The notes under the pieces: model-generated
The model's database searches: none
What the model was told of the DNA's origin: nothing
Seen by the model: only the letters and a program-made list of their open reading frames with translations
Made by a program: the position numbers and the translations under genes
In this document: positions 53,424 to 64,000 of the stretch, piece by piece
How the letters are laid out: each line of letters opens with the position of its first letter
Numbering within the stretch: the stretch's first letter is position 1
Source of the DNA: Tomocerus qinae
Lineage: Eukaryota > Arthropoda > Collembola > Entomobryomorpha > Tomoceridae
Length of the DNA: 64,000 nt
Direction: 5' to 3'
Assembly: GCA_020055645.1 (NCBI GenBank)
Contig: CM034546.1
Span: forward strand, 72,540,001 to 72,604,000

Positions 53424-55723
53424 ATGGCTTTTTGGAAGAGAAGACATCGCATGAAAATGTTTTTGCTTGCTATGTTTAGTATTCAAAGCATTGTTAATGG
53501 TAAAAAGTGGAAACATTTATTTTCAATGGAGAAGGATTGTTACATCAACATAATATTTTACGAAACCCAATCAAGACAAGCTACGGAGATATTGAGAGAA
53601 CTGACCCAAATAAAAACTCCCTATTCTTTCACAAATGTTGATTCTGTGAAAAGTATTTTAGCTAAAAAGTATGCAAATAGCACAAAACAAAAAATGAAAT
53701 CACAAATGTATAAAGAAATCGAGGATTCACTTTCTTGCTCCCGCAACAAAAATGAAAACGTATCACCTTATCTGAACAGTCGATTTAAATGCGTTGCACA
53801 TTTTTCTGTAGATATAAATTCCAGTAATTTGATTGATTTGGCATTGACAAAGCATGTAACTCAAAATATTGGAGTTCATTTTGGAATTAAAAAATTCACT
53901 AAATGGAAAGAATTATATTATCTGTCTTTGGGAAAAAAATGCCATAGCCAGAATTTTGAAGATCGCAAAAATATATATTTTCTCGTTCAAAAACAAGTTT
54001 TGGACACATTAAAAAACCAAACTAAATTTGTGAATGACATTGCAGTTCGTTATTTCGGATACAAGGAGCACTATTTTATGCAGTCATTGGTTGAAGAAGA
54101 CGACAGGATATTCTTCATTTGTGGAAAATATCGACAAAATATTAGGAAACGGAAAACAGAAAAATTAAATGAAGCTATGGGGAGTTTGATTTTCTCATAT
54201 AATTTTGCCCCAGCAGGAAATCATGTTGACAGAGCAGATTTGTTGAAGATCCTGGCAGAAATTACGTTGAAGGGTAATCTCTTCGAAGAAAATATTTATT
54301 CACGTGTCAATCGTCACCCATCAGTTGGTCAACTATATTGTGGACCTCCATTAAAGAATGAATACTTTTCATCAGCACTCAGAAAGCACAAAATCGACGT
54401 GATTTATATTTTGTCTTCGATTGTATTTTCCCGTTTTCCAAATATAACAATGGGTACATACGGTTGCAACGCGATTGAAAGAGTACGGCTATTGAGTATA
54501 AACTACGATTATTCATTAGAATATGATGGCTTTAATGCTGCAGAAAATTTAATTGCAACTAACTCAGACAGTTACAATTTTATATCTTGCGTAGTTCTTG
54601 AGGACGAAAGTCTGTCGTTCTACGGCTACATCCGTCCATTTCAACCATCAGCTTGGATTGCAATTCTGTTGACAATATTTATTGTCACAGCATTCTTCCA
54701 TCTGACACATTTTATTTGAAGCACAATAAGACATTTCCATTTATTTTGCTCTGCTATGCTTACGTCGTGGACAATAGCGTCTATTTGCCTAAAAGTTTAG
54801 AGAAGCTCTTATGGCTAAAATTGGTCTTAGCTCCATTTCTATTGACATTTATAGTCCTGACAAACGGATACACTGGGATCGTCATAACAGATTTGGTGGA
54901 GCCAAGACCTGTTAGGCAAATCGAGTCTTTTGGAGAAATTGCAACTTTGAACGATATTTCAATTATAAGTTCACTTGGTGGAGAAACGCCCTACGAGCCA
55001 ATGCTAATTCCAAAATTCAATCAATTCGAAATATTATCCTACTACTTCTGTTGTGCATATTTAAACATAACAAAAAATGACTGCAAAGCAATGTATAATA
55101 AAAATTATCAAATCTGTATGGCTGTTGCATCTAGTTTAAAAAATCCCACATTTCAAGATGTGTCTATTGACACAGTTAAGTCTGCATTGGATTATTTTGA
55201 TCAAAGACTTTTTCTGCTTTCGGAAGAAATAGAAACTTTCCCTAATTTTGGTGAAAAGCTGAAAGCAATTCTCAAAAAGCTTCGATTCCCACCTATTTCC
55301 CCAATATTAACTTTTCAGCAATGGATTTCTCGATGTAATAACTCAGTGTTTGTGGACAGACAGAGCCAAATTCATCGATTTTTGAACGATTCTCATTGGG
55401 ATATAAAAAAGGGGATCAAACCTAAACGGAGGTTGTACATTGGTACCCCAGATAACAATACTATTACTTTTGGCATGTCAGTCAACAGTCCGTTTATTTT
55501 TGTTCAAGAACTCATAAAACGAAAACTTTATATTTTGTCCGAATCTGGGATTTACGCAAAATGGATGGACGACTTCAATCGCTTCAATTAACCCAATGTC
55601 AACATTGTTTCGATAAAGACCAACCACGCCCTTTGACGTTTTATAATTAAAACATTTTCACTATTTTTGCTATTTATTTTGCTTGTCTAGTTTTGTACTT
55701 TTCGGCGTTTTTTTGGGAAGTTA
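53424..55723 (+). pseudogene. ionotropic-receptor-like channel gene, intronless, decayed
   Basis: First open part 53424-54717 (431 aa): signal peptide (FLLAMFSIQSIVNG), a long divergent extracellular and ligand-binding region, then FYGYIRPFQPSAWIAILLTI entering TM1, where the frame ends. The frame opened at 54653-55591 carries on with the pore region, TM2/TM3 (WLKLVLAPFLLTFIVLTNGY, GIVITDLVEP, the family's TNxYxGxxxxxL block) and the second ligand-binding lobe to YAKWMDDFNRFN. A TM4-like stretch (CYLFCLSSFVLFGVFLG) follows near 55650-55720 in another frame after PRPLTFYN. So one frame change near 54700, a stop at 55589-55591 and one more frame change near 55645. Matches divergent arthropod IRs (chemosensory, plasma membrane). 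Probably a recent pseudogene; sequencing errors could mimic part of this. Confidence 0.72.
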
Positions 55724-57335
55724 GACAAACGTTGTTTTATATGATTGGTTATTTGATTTATAAATTACTAGTGAACCCAGCTAAGGGGCAAATCTAGCAC
55801 TCAAGAGAAATTCAGCAGGCCACCCATCACAGTAATAAAATATCCCATTAGGTTATTACGTTAATTTTGTAAATACAAATTATATTTTAATTAATATACT
55901 TTTATTTTCTACAGTGGCAATGCTGTATTGAGGGGGGCATAGGGAGCAGCCCCCCAAAATCTAAGAAAAGGGCAAATTTTATCTCAAAATACCAAAATAT
56001 TTCGCTTTAGGCTATTTTTGACTCATTTTAAACAAAATAAGCCCAAATTTTTGCGCGCTTTGCGCGAATATGCCAAATGCATGTAAGTGTATGACGTCAA
56101 TGCCCCCTCCAAAATCGACTTCTAAATACGGTGCTGTACAGTGGTTGGAAAAATTAGCTGCAGCTCCAACTTCCTGATAAAAAGGAATTTCCTACACCAA
56201 ATTAATAACTGTAGTTTGTAGCATCAAATACAGGGAACAATGAAAAACTCTATTTTCGAAAAACTCCCACAAATCTACCAAAACGTTTCCCATTCAAAAT
56301 CAAATAACTAAGATTCCCCGTGGGATTTTGGAAAACCGTACAAATCCCATGAGTACAAACTTACGAATAAATATTTTTATAAAATAAATCGTGGCTCTGG
56401 CTCCCAGCACTGTTATTTCATTCTACAAAAAGAACTGGCCCAATGAAATCAAGAGGGTAGTAAAAAGTAAACCCAGCTCTACTAAAAAAATTGAATAAGT
56501 TTGTTGATATAGAAGAACCAATTGGAATTAGAAGTTTTGAAATTCTGTTTAATAAGGCACACTACGATTATTACGAAATGTCCCCTTTCGCTAATCATTC
56601 CCATTCCATCACCACTCACCATTCAACCTTCTTATGTAAATTTCTATTATTATTTTGATGTTATCATAATAATATGAAACGACTCATTTCGGTGGTTTAG
56701 AGGAATTGGACTGTTGGACTTGCGCATTTTGCTTTTAAGGAGCCTGCATATATTACGTGTGCAGTTAATGGGAGGAGGAGGCATTCAAACGTGTTGCAGT
56801 CAGCACTTGCGTTTCACATGGTGGGAGTGGGTTTTGCGTTACGTAGTATATGCAAGTTTCCTTGGTTCTCCCTACCACACGTACAGACATATATACATAT
56901 ATAGACAGGTAAATTTATTGCTTTATCAAGTCTGAGATTATATATAGAGATATTGTTGTTGCGTTAAAATAATATTTAACATTTTCCAGCGAAAATAAAT
57001 AGTTTCAACGTCAATGGATCATAACCAGTTGGCAATGAAAAATAGTATCTCTTCAGATTCAAGGGCGTTTAGGGACTCGGAAATGAACAATATAGGGACC
57101 CAATGTTCCAAACTCACAGTAAAAAGTTATTTGTTTAATTTTATTTTTACCGCTATTTTTAAAGATGTATGTTAGCGACTAGCGAATTTCAATATTAAGG
57201 GGTTGGTGATCCAATTAAAAATTTAGTGTATTTGTTGCTACATATAGTGAAGGATGAAAGGAATAAAAATGTTAAAGCATTCTTGACAAAAATGTTTATT
57301 TGAATTTTGGCTTAAAGTCGTTGTGCATTCGGAGA
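55724..57335. other. intergenic before the minisatellite
   Basis: No gene seen. At about 55925-55970 a G- then C-rich patch (GAGGGGGGCATAGGGAGCAG, then CCCCCC) could form a hairpin and resembles short patches in the oxygenase introns at about 13895 and 45925. Confidence 0.4.
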
Positions 57336-57774
57336 TGGCGGTGGTGTTAATACGGGTAATGGAAGAGGAGATATCGGGGGTATTGGAGGGTGGCCATCTA
57401 GGAGGAGTGGGTGTCCATCTAGGTGGAGAGGGTGTCCATCCAGGTGGACGGTGTTCTTCTTGGAGGAGTGGGTGTCCATTTAGGTGGAGATGGTGTTCAT
57501 CTAGGTGAGGAAAGTGTTCATCTAGATGGAGGGAGTGTTCATCTAGATGGAGGGAGTGTTCATCTAGATTGACGGGGTGTTCATCTAGATGGAGGGGGTG
57601 TTCATCTAGATGGAGGGGGTGTTCATCTAGATGGAGGGGGTGTTCATCTAGATGGAGGGGGTGTTCATCTAGATGGAGGGGGTGTTCATCTAGATGGACG
57701 GGGTGTTCATCTAGATGGAGGGGGTGGTCATCTAGATGGAGGGGGTGTTCATCTAGATGGAGGGGGGTGTTCAT
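57238..57774 (-). CDS. repeat-encoded HLDEHPL protein end with unique C-terminus (doubtful)
   Basis: A minus-strand frame of 178 aa runs from heptads HLDEHPL in the array through PPGWTPSPPRWTPTPPRWPP into unique sequence ending STLSQ-like and HFCQECFNIFIPFILHYM. Because 21 is a multiple of three, the array stays open in several frames on both strands (up to 359 codons at 61338-62417), so openness is not proof of coding. Small indels between blocks switch the frame repeatedly. Only the presence of a non-repeat C-terminus makes this one worth listing. Confidence 0.2.
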   Translation of the reverse strand: MNTPLHLDEHPLHLDDHPLHLDEHPVHLDEHPLHLDEHPLHLDEHPLHLDEHPLHLDEHPLHLDEHPVNLDEHSLHLDEHSLHLDEHFPHLDEHHLHLNGHPLLQEEHRPPGWTPSPPRWTPTPPRWPPSNTPDISSSITRINTTAISECTTTLSQNSNKHFCQECFNIFIPFILHYM

Positions 57775-60700
57775 CTAGATGGAGGGGGTGTTCATCTAGA
57801 TGGAGGGGGGTGTTCAACTAGATGAAGGGGGTGTTCATCTAGATGGAGGGGGTGTTCAACTAGATGGAGGGGTGTTCCTCTAGATGGAGGGGGGTGTTCA
57901 ACTAGATGGAGGGGGTGTTCATCTAGATGGAGGGGGTGTTCATCTAGATGGAGGGGGTGTTCATCTAGATGGAGGGGGTGTTCATCTAGATGGAGAGGGT
58001 GTCCATTTAGGTGGAGATGGTGTCCATTTAGGTGGGGATGGTGTTCATCTAGGTGAGGAAAGTGTTCATCTAGATGGAGGGAGTGTTCATCTAGATGGAA
58101 GGGGTGTTCATCTAGATGGAGGGGGTGTTCATCTAGATGGAGGGGGTGTTCATCTAGATTGACGGGGTGTTCATCTAGATGGAGGGGGTGTTCATCTAGA
58201 TGGAGGGGGTGTTCATCTAGATGGAGGGGGTATTCATCTAGATGGAGAGGGTGTTCATCTAGATGGAGGGGGTGTTCATCTAGATGGAGGGGGTGTTCAT
58301 CTAGATGGAGGGGGTGTTTATCTAGATGGAGGGGGTGTTCATCTAGATGGAGATGGTGTCCATTTAGGTGGGGATGGTGTTCATCTAGGTGAGGAAAGTG
58401 TTCATCTAGATGGAGGGAGTGTTCATCTAGATGGAGGGAGTGTTCATCTAGATTGACGGGGTGTTCATCTAGATGGAGGGGGGTGTTCAACTAGATGGAG
58501 GGGGTGTTCATCTAGATGGAGGGGGTGTTCATCTAGATGGAGGGGGTGTTCATCTAGATGGAGGGGGTGTTCATCTAGATGGAGGGGGTGTTCATCTAGA
58601 TGGAGGGGGTGTTCATCTAGATGGAGAGGGTGTCCATTTAGGTGGAGATGGTGTCCATTTAGGTGGAGATGGTGTCCATTTAGGTGGGGATGGTGTTCAT
58701 CTAGGTGAGGAAAGTGTTCATCTAGATGGAGGGAGTGTTCATCTAGATGGAAGGGGTGTTCATCTAGATGGAGGGGGTGTTCATCTAGATGGAGGGGGTG
58801 TTCATCTAGATGGAGGGGGTGTTCATCTAGATGGAGGGGGTGTTCATCTAGATGGAGGGTGTTCATCAAGATGAAGGGGTATTCATCTAGATGGAGGGGG
58901 TGTTCATCTAGATGGAGGGGTGTTCATCTAGATGGAGGGGGTGTTCATCTAGATGGAGTGGGTGTTCATCTAGATGGAGGGGGTGTTCATCTAGATGGAG
59001 GGGGTGTTCATCTAGATGGAGATTGTGTCCATTAAGGTGGGGATGGTGTTCATCTAGGTGAGGAAAGTGTTCATCTAGATGGAGGGAGTGTTCATCTAGA
59101 TGGAGGGAGTGTTCATCTAGATTGACGGGGTGTTCATCTAGATGGAGGGGGTGTTCATCTAGATGGAGGGGGTGTTCATCTAGATGGAGGGGGTGTTCAT
59201 CTAGATGGAGGGGGTGGCCATCTAGGAGGAGTGGGTGTCCATCTAGGTGGAGAGGGTGTCCATCCAGGTGGAGGGTGTTCTTCTTGGAGGAGTGGGTGTC
59301 CATTTAGGTGGAGATGGTGTTCATCTAGGTGAGGAAAGTGTTCATCTAGATGGAGGGAGTGTTCATCTAGATGGAGGGAGTGTTCATCTAGATTGACGGG
59401 GTGTTCATCTAGATGGAGGGGGTGTTCATCTAGATGGAGGGGGTGTTCATCTAGATGGAGGGGGTGTTCATCTAGATGGAGGGGGTGTTCATCTAGATGG
59501 AGGGGGTGTTCATCTAGATGGAGGGGGTGTTCATCTAGATGGAGGGGGTGTTCATCTAGATGGAGGGGGTGTTCATCTAGATGGAGAGGGTGTCCATTTA
59601 GGTGGAGAGGGTGTCCATCTAGGTGGAGAGGGTGTCCATCCAGGTGGAGGGTGTTCTTCTTGGAGGAGTGGGTGTCCATTTAGGTGGAGATGGTGTTCAT
59701 CTAGGTGAGGAAAGTGTTCATCTAGATGGAGGGAGTGTTCATCTAGATTGACGGGGTGTTCATCTAGATGGAGGGGGTGTTCAACTAGATGGAGGGGGTG
59801 TTCATCTAGATGGAGGGGGTGTTCATCTAGATGGAGGGGGTTTTCATCTAGATGGAGGGGGTGTTCATCTAGATGGAGGGGGTGTTCATCTAGATGGAGG
59901 GGGGTGTTCATCTAGATGGAGGGGTGTGTTCATCTAGATGGAGGGAGTGTTCATCTAGATGGAGGGAGTGTTCATCTAGATTGACGGGGTGTTCATCTAG
60001 ATGGAGGGGGTGTTCATCTAGATGGAGGGGGTGTTCATCTAGATGGAGGGGGTGTTCATCTAGATGGAGGGGGTGTTCATCTAGATGGAGGGGGTGTTCA
60101 TCCAGATGGAGGGGGTGTCCATCTAGATGGAAGGGTGCCCATCTAGGTGGAGAAGGTGTTCATCTAGATGGAGGGGGTGTTCATCTAGATGGAGGGGGTG
60201 TTCATCAAGATGAAGGGGTATTCATCTAGATGGAGGGGGTGTTCATCTAGATGGAGATGGTGTTCATCTAGATGGAGGGGGTGTTCATCTAGTTGGAGGG
60301 GGTGTTCATCTAGATGGAGGGGGTGTTCATCTAGATGGAGATGGTGTCCATTTAGGTGGGGATGGTGTTCATCTAGATGGAGGGAGTGTTCATCTAGATG
60401 GAGGGAGTGTTCATCTAGATTGACGGGTAGTTCATCTAGATGGAGGGGGTGTTCATCTAGATTGACGGGTAGTTCATCTAGATGGAGGGGGTGTTCATCT
60501 AGATGGAGGGGGTGTTCATCTAGATGGAGGGGGTGTTCATCTAGATGGAAGGGTGCCCATCTAGGTGGAGAAGGTGTTCATCTAGATGGAGGGGGTGTTC
60601 ATCTAGATGGAGAGGGTGTCCATTTAGGTGGAGAGGGTGTCCATCTAGGTGGAGAGGGTGTCCATCCAGGTGGAGGGTGTTCTTCTTGGAGGAGTGGGTG

Positions 60701-63700
60701 TCCATTTAGGTGGAAATGGTGTTCATCTAGGTGAGGAAAGTGTTCATCTAGATGGAGGGAGTGTTCATCTAGATTGACGGGGTGTTCATCTAGATGGAGG
60801 GGGTGTTCAACTATATGGAGGGGGTGTTCATCTAGATGGAGGGGGTGTTCAACTAGATGGAGGGGGTGTTCATCTAGATGGAGGGGGTGTTCATATAGAT
60901 GGAGGGGGTTTTCATCTAGATGGAGGGGGTGTTCATCTAGATGGAGGGGGTGTTCATCTAGATGGAGGGGGGTGTTCATCTAGATGGAGGGGTGTGTTCA
61001 TCTAGATGGAGGGGGGTGTTCAACTAGATGGAGGGGGTGTTCATCTAGATGGAGGGGGTGTTCAACTAGATGGAGGGGGTGTTCATCTAGATGGAGGGGG
61101 TGTTCATCTAGATGGAGGGGGTGTTCATCTAGATGGAGGGGGTGTTCATCTAGATAGAGGGGGTTTTCATCTAGATGGAGGGGGTGTTCATCTAGATGGA
61201 GGGGGTGTTCATCTAGATGGAGGGGGGTGTTCATCTAGATGGAGGGGTGTGTTCATCTAGATGGAGGGGGGTGTTCAACTAGATGGAGGGGGTGTTCATC
61301 TAGATGGAGGGGGTGTTCAACTAGATGGAGGGGGTGTTCATCTAGATGGAGGGGGTGGCCATCTAGGAGGAGTGGGTGTCCATCTAGGTGGAGAGGGTGT
61401 CCATCCAGGTGGAGGGTGTTCTTCTTGGAGGAGTGGGTGTCCATTTAGGTGGAGATGGTGTTCATCTAGGTGAGGAAAGTGTTCATCTAGATGGAGGGAG
61501 TGTTCATCTAGATGGAGGGAGTGTTCATCTAGATGGAGGGAGTGTTCATCTAGATTGACGGGGTGTTCATCTAGATGGAGGGGTTGTTCATCTAGATGGA
61601 GGGGGTGTTCATCTAGATGGAGGGGGTGTTTATCCAGATGGAGGGGGTGTTCATCTAGATGGAGGGGGTGTTCATCTAGATGGAGGGGGTGTTCATCTAG
61701 ATGGAGGGGGTGGTCATCTAGATGGAGGGGGTGTTCATCTAGATGGAGGGGGTGTTCATCTAGATGGAGGGGGTGTTCATCTAGATGGAGGGGGTGTTCA
61801 TCAAGATGAAGGGGGTATTCATCTAGATGGAGGGGGTGTTCATCTAGATGGAGGGGGTGTTCATCTAGATGGAGGGGGTGTTCATCTAGATGGAGGGGGT
61901 GTTCATCTAGATGGAGGGGGTGTTTATCTAGATGGAGATGGTGTCCATTTAGGTGGGGATGGTGTTCATCTAGGTGAGGAAAGTGTTCATCTAGATGGAG
62001 GGAGTGTTCATCTAGATGGAGGGAGTGTTCATCTAGATTGACGGGGTGTTCATCTAGATGGAGGGGGTGTTCCTCTAGATGGAGGGGGTGTTCATCTAGA
62101 TGGAGGGGGTGTTCATCTAGATGGAGGGGGTGTTCATCTAGATGGAGGGGGTGTTCATCTAGATGGAGGGGGTGTTCATCTAGATGGAGGGGGTGTTCAT
62201 CTAGATGGAGGGGGTGTTCATTTAGATGGAGGGGGTGTTCATCTAGATGGAGGGGGTGTTCATCTAGATGGAGGGGGTGTTCATCTAGATGGAGGGGGTG
62301 TTCATCTAGATGGAGAGGGTGTCCATTTAGGTGGAGAGGGTGTCCATCTAGGTGGAGAGGGTGTCCATCCAGGTGGAGGGTCAGGAGGGTGTTCTTCTTG
62401 GAGGAGTGGGTGTCCATTTAGGTGGAGATGGTGTTCATCTAGGTGAGGAAAGTGTTCATCTAGATGGAGGGAGTGTTCATCTAGATTGACGGGGTGTTCA
62501 TCTAGATGGAGGGGGTGTTCAACTAGATGGAGGGGGTGTTCATCTAGATGGAGGGGGTGTTCAACTAGATGGAGGGGGTGTTCATCTAGATGGAGGGGGT
62601 GTTCATCTAGATGGAGGGGGTTTTCATCTAGATGGAGGGGTGTTCATCTAGATGGAGGGGTGTTCATCTAGATGGAGGGGTGTTCATCTAGATGGAGGGG
62701 TGTGTTCATCTAGATGGAGGGGGGTGTTCAACTAGATGGAGGGGGTGTTCATCTAGATGGAGGGGGTGTACATCTAGATGGAGGGGGTGTTCATCTAGAT
62801 GGAGGGTGTTCATCTAGATGGAGGGGGTGTTCATCTAGATGGAGGGGGTGTTCATCTAGATGGAGGGATGTTCATCTAGATGGAGGGGTGTTCATCTAGA
62901 TGGAGGGGGTGGTCATCTAGATGGAGGGGGTGTTCATCTAGATGGAGGGGGTGTTCATCTAGATGGAGGGGGTGTTCATCTAGATGGAGGGGGTGTTCAA
63001 CTAGATGGAGGGGGTGTTCATCTAGATGGAGGGGGGTGTTCAACTAGATGGAGGGGGTGTTCATCTAGATGGAGGGGGGTGTTCAACTAGATGGAGGGGG
63101 TGTTCATCTAGATGGAGGGGGTGTTCATCTAGATGGAGGGGGTGTTCATCTAGATGGAGGGGGTGTTCATCTAGATGGAGGGGGTGTTCATCTAGATGGA
63201 GAGGGTGTCCATTTAGGTGGAGATGGTGTCCATTTAGGTGGGGATGGTGTTCATCTAGGTGAGGAAAGTGTTCATCTAGATGGAGGGAGTGTTCATCTAG
63301 ATGGAAGGGGTGTTCATCTAGATGGAGGGGGTTTTCATCTAGATGGAGGGGGTGTTCATCTAGATGGAGGGGGTGTTCATCTAGATGGAGGGGGTGTTCA
63401 TCTAGATGGAGGGGGTGTTCATCAAGATGAAGGGGGTATTCATCTAGATGGAGGGGGTGTTCATCTAGATGGAGGGGGTGTTCATCTAGATGGAGGGGGT
63501 GTTCATCTAGTTGGAGGGGGTGTTCATCTAGATGGAGATGGTGTCCATTTAGGTGGGGATGGTGTTCATCTAGGTGAGGAAAGTGTTCATCTAGATGGAG
63601 GGAGTGTTCATCTAGATGGAGGGAGTGTTCATCTAGATTGACGGGGTGTTCATCTAGATGGAGGGGTGTTCATCTAGATGGAGGGGGTGTTCATCTAGAT

Positions 63701-64000
63701 GGAGGGGTGTTCATCTAGATGGAGGGGGTGTTCATCTAGATGGAGGGTGTTCACCTAGATGGAGGGGGTGGCCATCTAGGAGGAGTGGGTGTCCATCTAG
63801 GTGGAGAGGGTGTCCATCCAGGTGGAGGGTGTTCTTCTTGGAGGAGTGGGTGTCCATTTAGGTGGAGATGGTGTTCATCTAGGTGAGGAAAGTGTTCATC
63901 TAGATGGAGGGAGTGTTCATCTAGATGGAGGGAGTGTTCATCTAGATTGACGGGGTGTTCATCTAGATGGAGGGGTGTTCATCTAGATGGAGGGGGTGTT
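57336..64000 (+). repeat. 21-bp minisatellite with higher-order structure, runs off the window
   Basis: More than 300 tandem copies of a 21-bp unit GTGTTCATCTAGATGGAGGG(G). Each unit contains the perfect 10-bp palindrome CATCTAGATG. Variants recur in a fixed order: a block of about 200 bp with GTGGCCATCTAGGAGGAGTG, GGTGTCCATCCAGGTGGAGG, GTTCTTCTTGGAGGAGTGGG and TTCATCTAGATTGACGGGG appears near 57392, 59215, 61352 and 63768, with partial forms between. This marks amplification of larger units of about 1.8-2.4 kb. One strand is strongly G-rich. Confidence 0.95.

Noticed and set aside
57569-63861. Many plus-strand ORFs (SSRWRGC and VHLDGGG repeats) as real genes
   Set aside because: A 21-bp unit stays open in several frames on both strands; there is no unique domain or start context.
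1-64000. tRNA or rRNA genes
   Set aside because: No cloverleaf with both promoter boxes and no rRNA core sequence recognised; the tRNA-like box near 17140 is too weak.

Overview
The window is eukaryotic. It is AT-rich, its genes carry short GT-AG introns, and it is dense in transposons. The gene families (CYP2-clan P450, cytosolic sulfotransferase, aldo-keto reductase, a run of isopenicillin-N-synthase-like 2-oxoglutarate oxygenases, a divergent ionotropic receptor) point to an arthropod. A springtail (Collembola) is my best guess, because expanded oxygenases of this kind are known there; I cannot prove it from sequence alone. All gene models below come from hand-read splice sites.

Layout. 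1-2424: 5' part of an APE-type LINE on the minus strand; ORF1 and ORF2 share one frame, separated only by a UGA. 2.4-8.6 kb: no confident host gene; two small ORFs, fold-backs, simple repeats and a Helitron end. 8.7-19.3 kb: two tandem minus-strand copies (A, B) of a 2OG-Fe(II) oxygenase gene with duplicated upstream DNA. Copy A is split by a SINE-like insertion. The B-side duplicate carries a MULE (9-bp target duplication) and a Helitron, both marked by their empty sites in A. 19.7-26.5 kb: minus-strand genes for a secreted glycine-rich protein, a complete nine-exon P450 (496 aa) and an aldo-keto reductase, with a folded-back cullin-3 pseudogene between the last two. 26.9-28.3 kb: a second complete Helitron. 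28.3-42.4 kb: two near-identical Ty3/gypsy elements joined tail-to-tail, flanked as one unit by a 4-bp duplication. 42.8-48.5 kb: a six-exon sulfotransferase and a third 2OG oxygenase (C), minus strand. 48.5-53.4 kb: mostly empty, with two weak gene models. 53.4-55.7 kb: a decayed intronless ionotropic-receptor-like gene, plus strand. 57.3-64.0 kb: a 21-bp minisatellite running off the window.

How the genes may work together. Oxygenases A, B and C, the P450, the reductase and the sulfotransferase all lie on the minus strand within 40 kb and are all small-molecule-modifying enzymes (oxidation, carbonyl reduction, sulfation). This could be a detoxification cluster or a small biosynthetic cluster; shared substrate or regulation is inference. 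Oxygenase B is a mosaic, with its 5' half like A and its 3' half like C, which suggests gene conversion.
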